Of a stretch of DNA of 64,000 nt, positions 52,560 through 64,000 are shown one piece after another. The DNA comes from Acidobacteriota bacterium. Its GTDB lineage: Bacteria > Acidobacteriota > Vicinamibacteria > Vicinamibacterales > UBA2999. Each line of letters opens with the position of its first letter. Position 1 is the stretch's first letter. Both the position numbers and the translations under genes were made by a program. Location of the stretch: contig CANKJK010000001.1 of assembly GCA_947482665.1 (NCBI GenBank), forward strand, positions 186,001 to 250,000. The letters run 5' to 3'. Below the pieces are notes generated by a model. That model was given only the letters and a program-made list of their open reading frames with translations, was not told the origin of the DNA and searched no databases.

Positions 52560-53312
52560 TCAGCCCTTGAGTGCGGCCTTCTGATAGTCGCGATACATGC
52601 GGGCGATGCCGGAGATGGAAATTTCCTTCGGGCACACCGCTTCGCATTCCCCTTCGTTCGAACAATTCCCGAAGCCTTCCGCGTCCATCTGATCGACCAT
52701 GCGGACCACGCGGGTATAGCGCTCCGGCTGCCCCTGCGGCAGCAGGCCGAGGTGCGTGATCTTGGCCGAGGTGAACAGGTGCGCCGCGGCGTTCTTGCAG
52801 GCTGCGACGCATGAGCCGCACCCGATGCAGGCCGCCATGTCCATCGCGGCCTCAGAGACGTCCTTGGAGATGGGCAGGCAGTTGCCGTCCGGCGCGCCGC
52901 CCGTATTGAAGGAGACATAGCCGCCAGCGCCGATGATCCGGTCGAAGGCGCTGCGGTCCACGACGAGGTCCTTCACGACGGGAAAGGCCTTGGCGCGCCA
53001 GGGCTCGATCGTGATCGTGTCTCCGTGCTTGAAGCTGCGCATGTGCAGCTGGCAGGTCGTCGTGCCGCGCACAGGGCCGTTCGGCACGCCGTTGATGACC
53101 AGGCCGCACGCGCCGCAGATGCCTTCGCGGCAGTCGGACTCGAACGCGATGGCGTCCTCGCCCTTCTTGATGAGGCCCTCGTTGACCACATCCAGCATCT
53201 CGAGGAACGACATGTCGGTGCTGACCGTGTCTGCCGTGTAGTCGACAAGGCGGCCGGGCTTGCCGGGGCCGTCCTGCCGCCAGATCTTGAGCTTGACGCT
53301 GATAGTCGCCAC
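52560..53312 (-). CDS. sdhB: Succinate dehydrogenase iron-sulfur subunit
   Basis: Passes electrons from the flavoprotein to the membrane anchor. The 250-residue protein has a 2Fe-2S domain with [12 protein letters not shown] (about 59-70) and a later cysteine in TTCQLH. The C-terminal helical domain binds clusters with CIGCGSC, CKN and CEAVCP. The spacing matches the fumarate-reductase/non-classical SDH type that pairs with a di-heme SdhC. It begins one base after the sdhA stop. Confidence 0.95.
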   Translation of the reverse strand: MATISVKLKIWRQDGPGKPGRLVDYTADTVSTDMSFLEMLDVVNEGLIKKGEDAIAFESDCREGICGACGLVINGVPNGPVRGTTTCQLHMRSFKHGDTITIEPWRAKAFPVVKDLVVDRSAFDRIIGAGGYVSFNTGGAPDGNCLPISKDVSEAAMDMAACIGCGSCVAACKNAAAHLFTSAKITHLGLLPQGQPERYTRVVRMVDQMDAEGFGNCSNEGECEAVCPKEISISGIARMYRDYQKAALKG

Positions 53313-55222
<1,910 letters not shown>

Positions 55223-55226
<4 letters not shown>

Positions 55227-55891
55227 GCCTGCACGCCTCCCACGAAGTGCGCCCAGAGCGCGATAAGGATGAATCCGGTCGCGATGAGGACCGCGATGAG
55301 CTTGCCGGCGGTCAGCAGGCGCGGCGTCCAGGTCGGGTGACTGAAGCCAAGGGATTGGAACGCGCTCGAGATGCCATGGAAGAGGTGCGATCCCACCACG
55401 ATCATGGTCAGGACGTAGAAGCCGACCACACCCGGGTTGCTGAAATACTGCATCTCCAGCGCGAAGAGGTCCCTGTGGCCTTCCTCCGTCAGCGGTGCCG
55501 GGGCGAACTTGAAGCCGTAGACGTGGAGCACCAGAAAGACGAGAAGCCAGAGGCCCGTCAGAATCATTGTCGTCGACGCCAGCGTCTTGCGGCTCCGGCC
55601 ACCGGCGGGCTTCTTAACGGCGTAGGGCACGGGCCGGGCCGCCCGGTTCGCCAGCGTCATCCCGACCGCCTTGACCGCGTGGGCCAGGATGGCCAGCAGC
55701 AGGACGACCTCGATGCCCATGATGAGTGGGTTCTCGGAGAGGGCGCCCGCGTAATGGTTGAAGGTGTCGTGGCCGGCGAACACGACGAGGTTGCCCCCGA
55801 TGTGTACCAGCAGATAGACGAAGAGAAACAGTCCTGTGATGCCGACGAGCAGCTTGGTGCCGACCGACGACGTGAACGGACGTGAAACCAT
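55223..55891 (-). CDS. sdhC: Succinate dehydrogenase cytochrome b subunit (di-heme type)
   Basis: Membrane anchor of complex II. The 222-residue protein has five predicted helices and five spaced histidines ([34 protein letters not shown]), the pattern of single-subunit di-heme type B anchors as in Bacillus and Wolinella. No separate sdhD is present, as expected. ATG 55891 with GGGAG upstream. A sigma-70 promoter lies about 80 bases upstream. Confidence 0.93.
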
Positions 55892-55970
55892 GGATACTCC
55901 CTGACGGACGGCGGCTTCAAACGCGACGAAGACTATCTGCCCCGCGAGCGGAACACGCTCAAACCCATCA

Positions 55971-56000
55971 AGTGTAGTTTCTCGCGCGGATATCGCGCAA
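55971..56000 (-). promoter_or_regulatory. Promoter of sdhCAB
   Basis: On the minus strand TTGCGC (55995-56000), an 18-base spacer and TACACT (55971-55976). Start near 55964 leaves a 70-base leader. It overlaps head-to-head with the sucC promoter. Confidence 0.5.
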
Positions 56001-56007
56001 TCGAGGC

Positions 56008-56037
56008 TTGACCGCTTGGTACGGCGCTGGCTACGAT
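56008..56037 (+). promoter_or_regulatory. Promoter of sucCD (candidate leaderless)
   Basis: TTGACC (56008-56013), an 18-base spacer and TACGAT (56032-56037), which ends eight bases before the sucC TTG start. There is no Shine-Dalgarno between them. Confidence 0.55.
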
Positions 56038-56045
56038 TGGCTGCT

Positions 56046-57215
56046 TTGAAAATCCACGAATATCAAGCCAAGAGTGTGCTCGCCCGGTTCGGTGTGCCCG
56101 TGCCGCGCGGCGAAGTTGTGTTCACGCCCGCTGAAGCCCGGAGCGCCGCGGAGCGCCTCGGCACCAGCGTGGTTGTCGTCAAGGCGCAGATCCATGCTGG
56201 AGGCCGCGGCAAGGGAGGCGGCGTCAAGCTGGCACGGTCGCTGGACGAAGCCGAGCAGCTGGCGAAGCAGATGCTCGGCATGACGCTCGTGACCCATCAG
56301 ACGGGTCCCGAGGGCAAGAAGGTGGAGAAGCTCCTCGTCGAACAGGGCCTCGACATCGCCCGTGAGCTCTACCTGAGCGTGGTCATCGACCGCGCCGCCG
56401 AGGCCCCGGTCATCATCGCGAGCGCTGCTGGCGGCATGGACATCGAAGAGGTCGCGGCCCACACGCCGGAGCAGATTCTCAAGCTGACGGTCAACCGCGG
56501 CACCGGCGTCATCCCGTTCCAGGCGCGCCAACTCGCCTTCGGCATGGGTCTGGATGGGTCGCAGAGCAACAAGTTCGTGAAGGTCCTGGAGTCCATCTAC
56601 ACGGCCTTCATCGAGACCGACGCGTCGATGATCGAGATCAATCCGCTCATCGTGACGAAGAGCGGCGACCTCTTGGCGCTGGACGCCAAGGTCAGCTTCG
56701 ACGACAACGCGCTCTATCGGCACCAGGACCTGAAGGACCTGCGCGACATCTCCGAGGAGGACCCGCTTGAGGTCGAGGCGTCGAAGTTCTCGTTGAACTA
56801 CATCCGGCTCGACGGCACGATCGGCTGCATGGTCAACGGCGCCGGTCTTGCTATGGCCACAATGGACATCATCAAGCTGTCCGGAGGCGAGCCCGCCAAC
56901 TTCCTGGACGTCGGTGGCGGCGCAAACGCCGAGCAGATCAAGAACGCCTTCCGGATCCTGATGGCCGACACGAATGTGAAGGCCGTCCTCATCAATATCT
57001 TCGGCGGCATCCTGCGCTGCGACGTGCTCGCGGCCGGTGTCATCGCGGCCGTCAAGGACCTGGGCGTGCCGGTGCCGATCATCATCCGGATGGAAGGCAC
57101 CAACGTGGACGAAGGGAAGCGGATGCTGAAGGAGAGCGGCTTGAACTTCGCGACCGCGGATTCGATGGGCGAGGCGGCCGACAAGGCCGTGGCGCTGGCG
57201 AAGGGGGGCAAGTAG
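56046..57215 (+). CDS. sucC: Succinyl-CoA ligase beta subunit
   Basis: Couples succinyl-CoA hydrolysis to ATP or GTP formation. The 389-residue protein starts (L/M)[19 protein letters not shown], then shows the ATP-grasp [25 protein letters not shown] and the [16 protein letters not shown] CoA-binding part. TTG 56046 is chosen because KIHEYQAK is the invariant family start and the length then equals E. coli SucC. An earlier in-frame start at 56016 would include the promoter. Confidence 0.94.
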   Translation: MKIHEYQAKSVLARFGVPVPRGEVVFTPAEARSAAERLGTSVVVVKAQIHAGGRGKGGGVKLARSLDEAEQLAKQMLGMTLVTHQTGPEGKKVEKLLVEQGLDIARELYLSVVIDRAAEAPVIIASAAGGMDIEEVAAHTPEQILKLTVNRGTGVIPFQARQLAFGMGLDGSQSNKFVKVLESIYTAFIETDASMIEINPLIVTKSGDLLALDAKVSFDDNALYRHQDLKDLRDISEEDPLEVEASKFSLNYIRLDGTIGCMVNGAGLAMATMDIIKLSGGEPANFLDVGGGANAEQIKNAFRILMADTNVKAVLINIFGGILRCDVLAAGVIAAVKDLGVPVPIIIRMEGTNVDEGKRMLKESGLNFATADSMGEAADKAVALAKGGK

Positions 57216-57217
57216 TC

Positions 57218-58093
57218 ATGGCTGTCCTTCTCGACAAGAACACCCGCCTCATCGTCCAGGGGCTGACCGGCAAGGAAGGCACCTTCCACGGCAAGCAGGC
57301 CGCGGCCTACGGTACCAACGTCGTCGGTGGCACCTCGCCCGGCAAGGGCGGATCGACCCACGAGGGCTTCGCAATCTTCAACACTGTCGCCGATGCCCGC
57401 GCGAAGACCGGCGCCAACGCGTCGGTGATCTTCGTCCCGCCTCCCTTCGCGGCGGACGCGATCATGGAAGCGGCGGATGCGGGGATTGAACTGGTGGTCT
57501 GCATCACCGAGGGCATTCCGGTCGTGGACATGATGAAGGCCATGACCTTTCTCGAGAGCCACCCGAAGACGCGGCTGATCGGGCCGAACTGTCCTGGCAT
57601 CATCTCGCCCGGCAAGGGCAAGGCCGGCATCATCCCGCACAACATCGTGCGTGAGGGGCGCATCGGCATTGTGTCCAAGTCTGGCACGCTGACCTACGAG
57701 GCGATTCACCAGCTCTCGAGGGTGGGCATGGGCCAGACGACCTGCATCGGTATCGGGGGCGACCCGCTCATCGGGACGAGCCATATCGACGCGCTGAAGC
57801 TCTTCAAGGACGACCCGGATACGGAAGCCGTGATCATGATCGGCGAAATCGGGGGCAGCGCCGAGCAGGAGGCTGCCGCCTACATCAAGGCGGAGTTCAC
57901 GAAGCCTGTCGTCGGCTTCATTGCCGGCCAGACGGCGCCGCCAGGACGCCGGATGGGACACGCCGGCGCCATCATTTCGGGCGGGTCGGGTACGGCCGCC
58001 GAGAAGATGGAGGCCCTGGCCGCCGCTGGGGTTCGTGTGGTCAACAGCCCTGCTGACATGGGGAAGGCCATGCAGGAAGTGCTGGGAAGATAG
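57218..58093 (+). CDS. sucD: Succinyl-CoA ligase alpha subunit
   Basis: Carries the phosphohistidine of the complex. The 291-residue protein has the CoA-binding [25 protein letters not shown], and the active-site histidine in [14 protein letters not shown] (about 249-262). It starts two bases after sucC. A 117-base gap with hairpins follows. Confidence 0.97.
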   Translation: MAVLLDKNTRLIVQGLTGKEGTFHGKQAAAYGTNVVGGTSPGKGGSTHEGFAIFNTVADARAKTGANASVIFVPPPFAADAIMEAADAGIELVVCITEGIPVVDMMKAMTFLESHPKTRLIGPNCPGIISPGKGKAGIIPHNIVREGRIGIVSKSGTLTYEAIHQLSRVGMGQTTCIGIGGDPLIGTSHIDALKLFKDDPDTEAVIMIGEIGGSAEQEAAAYIKAEFTKPVVGFIAGQTAPPGRRMGHAGAIISGGSGTAAEKMEALAAAGVRVVNSPADMGKAMQEVLGR

Positions 58094-58116
58094 TCAGTCG
58101 AGGAGGGATGCCCGGG

Positions 58117-58132
58117 CGGTCCTTCGGGACCG
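58117..58132 (+). other. UUCG-tetraloop hairpin between sucD and korA
   Basis: CGGTCC-TTCG-GGACCG, a 6-bp stem with the very stable UUCG loop, in the 117-base gap. A second stem CCCGCC/GGCGGG lies about 20 bases further on. No T-run; probably mRNA processing or partial attenuation. Confidence 0.5.
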
Positions 58133-58210
58133 GCTGGGGTTTCCCGCCTGGCGGGTTGACGCCTCCCCGCGCCAGTCCGACAGGGTTCTCGCGAGAGGGG
58201 AGCACCCACC

Positions 58211-60103
58211 ATGGACAACGGCGCTGCAGCACGCGATCAGCCTCCCTCAGAGCCATCCGCGTCACCGGTCGTCAACGAATTCACCATCCAGATAGCCACC
58301 GTCAACGGCTCCGGGAGTCAGACGGCCAACCTCGTGCTGCTCCGGTCGATCTTCCAGATGGGAGTCCCGGTGTCGGGCAAGAACATGTTCCCGTCGAACA
58401 TCGCGGGACTGCCCACCTGGTACACCATCCGGGCCAGCGCCCGGGGCTACATCTCGCGCAAGAAGGAAATCGACATCCTGGTCGCCATGGATCCCGAGAC
58501 GGCCCGGGAGGATGTGCTGACACTGCCTCCGGGCGCCCTCGTCATCTACGACGAGCCGCTGCGGCTCAGTGAACTCCGGTCCGACGTGACATTTGTACCT
58601 GTGCCATTTGACCGGCTGGTGGCACCTGTCTGCCCCGAAGCCAGGCTCCGGCGCCTGGTGCGCAACCTGATCTACGACGGCATCCTCGCCAGGCTCCTCG
58701 ACATCGACATGGGGGAAATGGAGACGGCGCTTGTCCGCCAACTGGGGCGCAAGGCCAAGGCGACGGAGTTGAATCTCGCCGCGCTCAAGGTCGGCTGGGA
58801 GTTTGCGGGGCAGGGGCTGCCGCCACAGCGGGCGTTCCGGGTGGAGCGGATGGACCGCACGGCCGACATGATGCTCGTGGAAGGGAATGCCGCCGCGGCC
58901 ATGGGCGCCCTGATGGCGGGCTGTACCGTGCTCGCCTGGTATCCAATCACGCCGTCCTCGTCCCTATGCGAGACGCTCATCCGGTACCTGCGGAAGTACC
59001 GCCGGGCCCCGGATGGCGCGTGTACGTTTGCCGCCGTGCAGGCGGAGGACGAGATCGCGGCGCTGGGGATGGTGCTCGGCGCTGCCTGGGCAGGCGCTCG
59101 CGCGATGACGGCCACGTCAGGTCCGGGCATCTCGCTGATGTCCGAGTTCGTCGGGCTGGGCTACTACGCGGAGATTCCGGCGGTCATCGTCGACGTGCAG
59201 CGCGTGGGGCCCTCCACCGGGCTGCCGACGCGCACGGCCCAGGGCGATATTCTCTCGACGGCGCTGCTCTCTCACGGCGATACGAAGCATCCACTGTTGT
59301 TGCCGGGGTCGGTGGGTGAGTGCTATTCGATGACGATGGACGCATTCGACCTGGCCGAGCGGCTCCAGACGCCGGTGTTCGTCATGATGGACCTCGACCT
59401 GGGGATGAATACCTGGATGTCGGATCCGTTTCCCTATCCGGAGACGCCGATCGATCGTGGCAAGGTGCTGGACGAGGCGAGGCTGCGCCAGCTGGGTGCC
59501 GGCTGGGGCCGGTACGCCGATGTCGAGGGGGACGGGATTGCGTATCGGACGATTCCTGCCGACGGCCTGCCGCCCACATTCACGCGCGGGTCCGGGCACA
59601 ACGCGCGCGGGCAATACAGTGAGCGGGCCGACGACTACGCCGAGAATGTCGACCGGCTTGCGCGCAAGTTCGATGGGGCCAGACATTTCATGCCCGCACC
59701 GGATGTGGATGTGCGCCCGGGCGCCACGATCGGGATCGTCGCGTACGGCACGAGCCATTTTCCGGTCTGCGAGAGCCGCGATCAGCTCCGCGAGGAATAC
59801 GGCGTGGAGACGTCGTATCTGCGCCTGAAGGCGTTCCCGTTTCACGATGCGTTGACGGCGTTCGTCGATGCGCACGACCACGTGTATGTCGTCGATCAGA
59901 ACCGCGATGCCCAGATGGCGGCGTTGATGCGGCTCGACCTGCCCGGTGATCGCGTGGCGAAGCTGCGCAGTATCCGGCACTACAGCGGGCTGCCGATTGA
60001 CGCACGCAGCATCACCGACGCACTGCTGCGACGGGAAGGGCAGGGGCCGCTGGCCGAACCGGACGGCCCGGCCTCCGCACCGTCGGCCCGGAGGGAGCAG
60101 TAG
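58211..60103 (+). CDS. korA: 2-oxoglutarate:ferredoxin oxidoreductase, gamma-alpha fusion
   Basis: With KorB converts 2-oxoglutarate and CoA to succinyl-CoA, reducing ferredoxin. The 630-residue protein fuses the gamma domain (about 20-205, with TVNGSGSQTANLVLLRSIFQMG) to the alpha domain (from about 225, with WYPITPSSSLCE, AVQAEDEIAAL and TSGPGISLMSE). The fused form is common in aerobic bacteria. GGGGAG precedes ATG 58211. It stands next to sucCD, taking the place of the 2-oxoglutarate dehydrogenase complex. Confidence 0.93.
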   Translation: MDNGAAARDQPPSEPSASPVVNEFTIQIATVNGSGSQTANLVLLRSIFQMGVPVSGKNMFPSNIAGLPTWYTIRASARGYISRKKEIDILVAMDPETAREDVLTLPPGALVIYDEPLRLSELRSDVTFVPVPFDRLVAPVCPEARLRRLVRNLIYDGILARLLDIDMGEMETALVRQLGRKAKATELNLAALKVGWEFAGQGLPPQRAFRVERMDRTADMMLVEGNAAAAMGALMAGCTVLAWYPITPSSSLCETLIRYLRKYRRAPDGACTFAAVQAEDEIAALGMVLGAAWAGARAMTATSGPGISLMSEFVGLGYYAEIPAVIVDVQRVGPSTGLPTRTAQGDILSTALLSHGDTKHPLLLPGSVGECYSMTMDAFDLAERLQTPVFVMMDLDLGMNTWMSDPFPYPETPIDRGKVLDEARLRQLGAGWGRYADVEGDGIAYRTIPADGLPPTFTRGSGHNARGQYSERADDYAENVDRLARKFDGARHFMPAPDVDVRPGATIGIVAYGTSHFPVCESRDQLREEYGVETSYLRLKAFPFHDALTAFVDAHDHVYVVDQNRDAQMAALMRLDLPGDRVAKLRSIRHYSGLPIDARSITDALLRREGQGPLAEPDGPASAPSARREQ

Positions 60104-60105
60104 TC

Positions 60106-61125
60106 ATGGAGACCACCAATCGGCTTGGCCTGGTGATGGCCAGCTACCGCGGCGGCAAGTCGACCCTCTGTGCCGGGTGTGGCCACAACGCGATTTCCGA
60201 GCGGGTGATTGAGGCCTGCTTCGAGATGGGGATCGACGCCACCCACGTCATCAAGCTCTCCGGCATCGGGTGCTCGAGCAAGAGTCCCGCCTACTTTCTG
60301 TCCGGGTCCCACGGATTCAACTCCGTGCACGGCCGGATGCCGTCGGTGGCCACCGGCGCGTTGCTGGCCAATCACCGGCTGCAGGCCATCGGCATCAGCG
60401 GAGACGGCGATACCGGCGCGATCGGGATCGGGCAGTTCGTGCACCTGATGCGCCGGAACCTGCCGATGATCTACATCGTGGAGGACAACGGCTGCTACGG
60501 GTTGACCAAGGGACAGTTTTCGCCCACGGCGGATCTGGGCTCCACCCTCAAGAGCGGGGTGGTCAATGACCTGGCGCCCATCGACCTGTGCGCCATGGCG
60601 ATTGAACTTGGCGCCAGCTTCGTCGCCCGCTCGTTTTCCGGCGACAAACGGCAGCTCCTCCAGTTGCTCAAGGCTGGGCTGGCTCATCGGGGGACCGTGC
60701 TCATCGACGTCTTTTCGCCCTGTGTCACGTTCAATGACCACCGGGGCTCGACGCGCAGCTACGAGTACGTGCGAGACCACGAGGAGCCCCTGCACGAGTT
60801 GAACTTCGTGCCGTTCTTTGAGGACATCACGGTCGAGCAGGAGCCTGGGGCGGTGCGGGAGGTCGACCTGCACGACGGATCGAAAGTCTTTCTCAAAAGC
60901 GTGGCGGCAGACTACGATCCTACGGATAAGCTGGCGGCCATGCGGCTGCTGACGGACACGGCGCGGCGCGGGGAGTACCCGACCGGCCTGTTGTATGTCG
61001 AGCCCGACAAGGTCGACTTCTGCACGCAGCTCAATCTGGTGGATGAGCCGCTGGCAACGCTCCCGCTGGAGCGTGTGCGGCCGCCGAAGTCGGCACTCGA
61101 CGAAATCATGGAATCCCTGCGCTAG
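60106..61125 (+). CDS. korB: 2-oxoglutarate:ferredoxin oxidoreductase, beta subunit
   Basis: TPP-binding subunit. The 339-residue protein has [11 protein letters not shown] with cluster-binding cysteines, GIGCSSK, the TPP motif [16 protein letters not shown] and the [15 protein letters not shown] segment. These motifs fit the KOR/2-oxoacid-ferredoxin family. It begins two bases after korA. Pyruvate or branched-chain specificity cannot be excluded by sequence, but the sucCD neighbours favour 2-oxoglutarate. Confidence 0.93.
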   Translation: METTNRLGLVMASYRGGKSTLCAGCGHNAISERVIEACFEMGIDATHVIKLSGIGCSSKSPAYFLSGSHGFNSVHGRMPSVATGALLANHRLQAIGISGDGDTGAIGIGQFVHLMRRNLPMIYIVEDNGCYGLTKGQFSPTADLGSTLKSGVVNDLAPIDLCAMAIELGASFVARSFSGDKRQLLQLLKAGLAHRGTVLIDVFSPCVTFNDHRGSTRSYEYVRDHEEPLHELNFVPFFEDITVEQEPGAVREVDLHDGSKVFLKSVAADYDPTDKLAAMRLLTDTARRGEYPTGLLYVEPDKVDFCTQLNLVDEPLATLPLERVRPPKSALDEIMESLR

Positions 61126-61169
61126 GGGCACGGGCACCAGCGCACATCACGCAGGCAGATAAGAGAGAC

Positions 61170-61583
61170 ATGGCACTGACATTTGCAATCATCAAGCCGG
61201 ACGCCGTCGAGGCGCGTCTGACCGGACGGATTCTGGCGCGCATCGAGCAGGAAGGATTCACCGTTCGCGGCATGCGGCTGCAGCACCTCACCAAGCGTGA
61301 GGCCGAGGGCTTCTACGCCGTCCACAGCGCGCGCCCGTTCTTCGGCAGCCTGACGGACTTCATGTCGTCGGGTCCCTGCGTGCTGCTGGCGCTCGAGGCG
61401 GAGGGCGCCATTGCGAAGTGGCGCACGCTCATGGGTGCCACGGATCCGGCCAAGGCCGAGGCCGGGACGCTCCGCAAGGAATTCGGGCAGTCCATTGACA
61501 AGAACGCAACCCACGGCTCAGACGCGCCGGAGACGGCCGCATTCGAGCTGGGCTATTTCTTCCGGGGGCTCGAGCTCCTGTAG
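61170..61583 (+). CDS. ndk: Nucleoside diphosphate kinase
   Basis: Exchanges gamma-phosphates among nucleoside tri- and diphosphates. The 137-residue protein has [10 protein letters not shown] (4-13), the phosphate-binding segment and the active-site histidine in [10 protein letters not shown]. The ATG follows AAGAGAG. It lies 44 bases after korB. Confidence 0.97.
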   Translation: MALTFAIIKPDAVEARLTGRILARIEQEGFTVRGMRLQHLTKREAEGFYAVHSARPFFGSLTDFMSSGPCVLLALEAEGAIAKWRTLMGATDPAKAEAGTLRKEFGQSIDKNATHGSDAPETAAFELGYFFRGLELL

Positions 61584-61589
61584 CACGCC

Positions 61590-61787
61590 GTGGCACGCCT
61601 CTTCATCCTGGGCGGAGTAGGCCTGGTGGCGGTAGGCGTGCTGCTGAAGATGGGCGTCCCCCTGGGGCGCCTGCCCGGTGATTTGATCGTTCGCCGGGGT
61701 TCGTTCACGCTTTATGTACCGCTGGCCACGTCGATCGTGGCCAGTCTCGTGCTCACCGCGCTCATGACCTGGTGGTCTCGGCGCTAG
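61590..61787 (+). CDS. Small membrane protein (DUF2905-like)
   Basis: A 65-residue protein with two membrane helices (about 4-20 and 42-60) around a short basic hinge with GRLPGDLIVRRG. This matches the DUF2905 family, of unknown function. The GTG start is six bases after ndk. Despite its size, the coding pattern is conserved and it is between two clear genes in the same direction. Confidence 0.75.
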   Translation: MARLFILGGVGLVAVGVLLKMGVPLGRLPGDLIVRRGSFTLYVPLATSIVASLVLTALMTWWSRR

Positions 61788-61802
61788 CGGACCGGAGTCG
61801 CG

Positions 61803-62360
61803 ATGCCCTCCATCAAGGCTGATAAGTGGATTCGGAAGATGGCGCTCGAGCACAAGATGATCGAGCCCTTCGAGGACCGGCAGGTCCGTGACGGCGTCGT
61901 GTCTTACGGGCTGTCGTCCTATGGGTACGACATCCGGGTCGCGGACGAGTTCAAGGTCTTCACGAATATCAACAGCACCGTGATCGACCCCAAGAATTTC
62001 GACAGCCGGTCGTTCGTCGACATCAAGACCGACGTCTGTATCGTGCCGCCGAACTCCTTCGCACTGGCGCGGACGGTGGAGTACTTCCGCATTCCGCGTG
62101 ACGTGCTGACGGTCTGCCTCGGGAAGTCCACCTATGCCCGCTGCGGCATCATCGTGAATGTGACCCCGTTCGAGCCCGAATGGGAGGGGAACGTCACGCT
62201 GGAGATCTCTAATACGACGCCGCTTCCCGCCAAGATCTACGCGAACGAGGGAATCGCCCAGGTGCTCTTCTTCCAGAGCGACGAGGTCTGCGAGGTCTCC
62301 TACGCGGACAAGAAGGGCAAGTATCAGTCGCAGACGGGCCTCACGCTCCCGCGGATGTAG
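61803..62360 (+). CDS. dcd: dCTP deaminase
   Basis: Deaminates dCTP to dUTP for thymidylate synthesis. The 185-residue trimeric beta-fold protein shows [21 protein letters not shown] and the catalytic glutamate in [13 protein letters not shown] (near 138). The length fits the mono-functional Dcd type. GGAG lies before the ATG. Confidence 0.95.
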   Translation: MPSIKADKWIRKMALEHKMIEPFEDRQVRDGVVSYGLSSYGYDIRVADEFKVFTNINSTVIDPKNFDSRSFVDIKTDVCIVPPNSFALARTVEYFRIPRDVLTVCLGKSTYARCGIIVNVTPFEPEWEGNVTLEISNTTPLPAKIYANEGIAQVLFFQSDEVCEVSYADKKGKYQSQTGLTLPRM

Positions 62361-62419
62361 GCGGGCCGGCGGCTTCCCTGGACGGCGCGCGACGGCGTCC
62401 GCCCGGGGCCGCCTCACGA

Positions 62420-62425
62420 TAAGAT
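62420..62425 (+). promoter_or_regulatory. -10 box before the gamma-carbonic anhydrase gene (candidate leaderless)
   Basis: TAAGAT ends seven bases before the GTG 62433; no Shine-Dalgarno lies between and no clear -35 is visible. Confidence 0.35.
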
Positions 62426-62432
62426 CCAGAGT

Positions 62433-62960
62433 GTGATTCGCCCGTTTCGCTCGATTCTGCCCACGATTGATTCCTCCGTCTTCGTCGATGAGACCGCCCA
62501 GGTGATCGGCGACGTCCACATTGCCGCCGAGTGTGGCATCTGGATGGGCGTCGTGATCCGCGGTGACGTCAATTACGTCCGGATTGGCCAGCGCACCAAC
62601 ATCCAGGACGGCACGATCATTCACGTCAATCGCGTGCCGTCGCACGCCTGCATCATCGGCAACGACGTGACCGTTGGCCACGGCGCCATCGTGCACGGTT
62701 GCACGATCGAGGATCGCTGTCTCATCGGAATGGGCGTGATTCTCCTGAACGGCTGCCACATCGGCTCCGGCTCGATCATCGCCGCCGGAGCACTGGTGCC
62801 AGAGGGCATGGTGATTCCGCCGGGTTCGATGGTGATGGGCATGCCGGCCAAGGTGCGCCGCCCTCTCACACCAGAGGAGGACACCTCGCTCGACAAGTAC
62901 GCGCAGAGCTACGTGAAGTACCGGCTGGACTACATGCCGTCCGCGGTGACGGCCTCGTGA
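62433..62960 (+). CDS. Gamma-class carbonic anhydrase-like hexapeptide protein
   Basis: A 175-residue left-handed beta-helix of the Cam/YrdA family. Zinc-type histidines are in TIIHVN, VGHGAIVHGC. The repeat pattern runs from residues 15-145, with RTNIQDGTIIH, and the helix GSGSIIAAGALVPEG, and a short tail follows. It may hydrate CO2, though many YrdA-like members are not proven enzymes. GTG 62433 after a TAAGAT box; its stop overlaps hisS GTG. Confidence 0.87.
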   Translation: MIRPFRSILPTIDSSVFVDETAQVIGDVHIAAECGIWMGVVIRGDVNYVRIGQRTNIQDGTIIHVNRVPSHACIIGNDVTVGHGAIVHGCTIEDRCLIGMGVILLNGCHIGSGSIIAAGALVPEGMVIPPGSMVMGMPAKVRRPLTPEEDTSLDKYAQSYVKYRLDYMPSAVTAS

Positions 62961-64000
62961 GCGGCCCGAAGCTCAACACGGGTCCGGCGCGCGGCATGCG
63001 CGACTTCCTGCCCGTGGACGTGAGGCGCCGGGCGTTCGTGATTGATGTGGTGACCCGCGTCTACCAGTCGTACGGCTTCGAGCCGCTTGAGACGCCGGCG
63101 GTCGAGAACATTGAGACCCTCCTCGGTAAGTATGGGGAGGAAGGCAATCAGCTCATCTACAAGATCCTGAAGCGGGGCGAGCATGAGTCGACCGGGCAGG
63201 CCGACCTGGCGCTTCGCTACGACCTGACCGTGCCGCTGGCGCGCGTCGTGGCCGAGCACCGCGCGAAGCTGCCGCGCCTGTTCCGGCGCTACCAGATTCA
63301 GCCGGTGTGGCGGGCGGACCGGCCGGCGCGTGGCCGGTACCGCGAGTTCTATCAGTGTGATGTCGACGCGCTCGGGTCCACGTCGGCGGCCATCGAGGCG
63401 GAGCTGTGCGGCGCGGTGAGTCAGGTGCTGACCGAGTTGGGCTTCGAGGATTTCCGGATCCGGCTGAACCATCGAGAGCTGTTGCGGGCGGTCCTGCAGG
63501 CTGCCGGGGTGCCGGAAGGGCTGCATGGGGAAGCGCTCATCGCCGTCGACAAGCTGGACAAGATCGGCCCCGAGGGTGTGACAGGGGAGCTCACGGCGCG
63601 AGGTGTCGCGCCACAGGCGGCCCGTGCACTGCTCGGTGTGTTCGCCGGTGGAGAGGCGGAGAACGGCGCTCTCCTGTCGAGTCTGGAGGCCTTTGTCACC
63701 GGCGGCGCGGCTGGAGTGGCCGTGCCGGCGTGCCTCGAAAACCTGCGCGAGATCCTCGCGCTCACGGAAGGAACTCCCGCCGCCGGCCGGCTGCGCGTGG
63801 ACCCGTCCCTGGCGCGCGGCTTGTCCTATTACACCGGCGCCATTTTCGAGATTGCCGTGCCGGACCTGGCAGGCAGCCTCGGTGGCGGCGGCCGGTATGA
63901 CGGCCTGGTGGGGATGTTCTCCGGGGAGCAGGTGCCGGCGTGCGGGTTTTCCCTCGGCCTTGAGCGCATCCTCGTCGTGATGGGGGAGCGGAACCTCTTT
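62957..64000 (+). CDS. hisS: Histidyl-tRNA synthetase (5' part)
   Basis: Charges tRNA-His. Only the first 348 codons are in the window; the frame is open to the edge. A class II catalytic domain shows GPARGMRDFLP, RYDLTVPLARVV, motif 2 in FRRYQIQPVWRADRPARGRYREFYQ (split, about 111-135), the HisA loop LARGLSYYTGAIFE and motif 3 GFSLGLERI. GTG 62957 overlaps the carbonic anhydrase stop (GTGA). Confidence 0.95.
   Translation, partial: MSGPKLNTGPARGMRDFLPVDVRRRAFVIDVVTRVYQSYGFEPLETPAVENIETLLGKYGEEGNQLIYKILKRGEHESTGQADLALRYDLTVPLARVVAEHRAKLPRLFRRYQIQPVWRADRPARGRYREFYQCDVDALGSTSAAIEAELCGAVSQVLTELGFEDFRIRLNHRELLRAVLQAAGVPEGLHGEALIAVDKLDKIGPEGVTGELTARGVAPQAARALLGVFAGGEAENGALLSSLEAFVTGGAAGVAVPACLENLREILALTEGTPAAGRLRVDPSLARGLSYYTGAIFEIAVPDLAGSLGGGGRYDGLVGMFSGEQVPACGFSLGLERILVVMGERNLF

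Noticed and set aside
58108-58572. ATG with a good AGGAGGG site opening a 154-codon frame between sucD and korA
   Set aside because: It runs into korA in another frame and its Arg/Gly/Ser-rich translation is typical of shadow frames. A very short leader peptide cannot be excluded, but nothing supports it.

Overview
The window is a densely packed piece of a high-GC (roughly two-thirds G+C by eye) Gram-negative bacterial chromosome. KDO/LPS synthesis genes, LolA, two secretins and LapB show a diderm envelope. The ribosomal, SRP, pil, TCA and KDO blocks, the high GC, the ferredoxin-dependent 2-oxoglutarate oxidoreductase and the large-acidobacterium style lipoproteins suggest Acidobacteriota, perhaps Vicinamibacteria. 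That placement is inferred from gene content and is not proven. I see no phage, transposon, integron, CRISPR array or rRNA operon. No gene-free gap exceeds 300 bases; the largest are 29479-29737 (259 bases) and 51331-51548 (218 bases), and both look regulatory.

Layout. 34-9365 (+): gpsA, ftsY, riboflavin genes ribD-ribE-ribBA, then ffh-rpsP-khpA-rimM-trmD-rplS-rnhB, so both protein halves of the SRP pathway are present. 9365-12744 (+): a tightly coupled chain of a TPR protein, a small membrane protein, a divergent ThiE/TenI-like protein, a RodZ-like protein and an unknown. 12741-14065 (-): a GHMP sugar kinase and a small basic protein. 14124-21515 (+): peptidoglycan recycling and synthesis (nagZ, LD-carboxypeptidase, fused 5-oxoprolinase PxpBC, mpl, murB, murA). 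21523-24488 (-): a secretin lipoprotein, lolA, a rhodanese-like protein lacking its cysteine, and tRNA-Ala(CGC). 24581-25663 (+): pfkA. 25691-29478 (-): rplM-rpsI-rpsB-tsf-pyrH-frr.

29738-43027 (+): type IV pilus genes pilMNOPQ behind a near-perfect sigma-54 promoter, two lipoproteins (one with PKD repeats), pepP, accB-accC, thiE, an amino acid permease, folD and coaE. 43084-49165 (-): a cytochrome c', then the envelope operon kdsB-pyrG-kdsA-kdsD-lapB. 49209-51330: a PilP/GspC-like periplasmic protein (+) facing serA (-). 51549-61125: a near-contiguous C4 half of the TCA cycle (mdh; sdhCAB on the minus strand; sucCD; korAB). 61170-64000 (+): ndk, a small membrane protein, dcd, gamma-carbonic anhydrase and the 5' part of hisS.

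Nothing here is a clear new multi-gene system. The signals most worth following are regulatory: a recurring TANNNT -10 box only 6-8 bases before start codons of genes without Shine-Dalgarno sequences (candidate leaderless mRNAs), the sigma-54 site in front of pilM, and several strong hairpins. Protein-level oddities are MurA with Asp at the fosfomycin-target Cys position, the PxpB-PxpC fusion inside a peptidoglycan-recycling block, two unequal ThiE homologues, and a phosphofructokinase with a mixed nucleotide/PPi signature.
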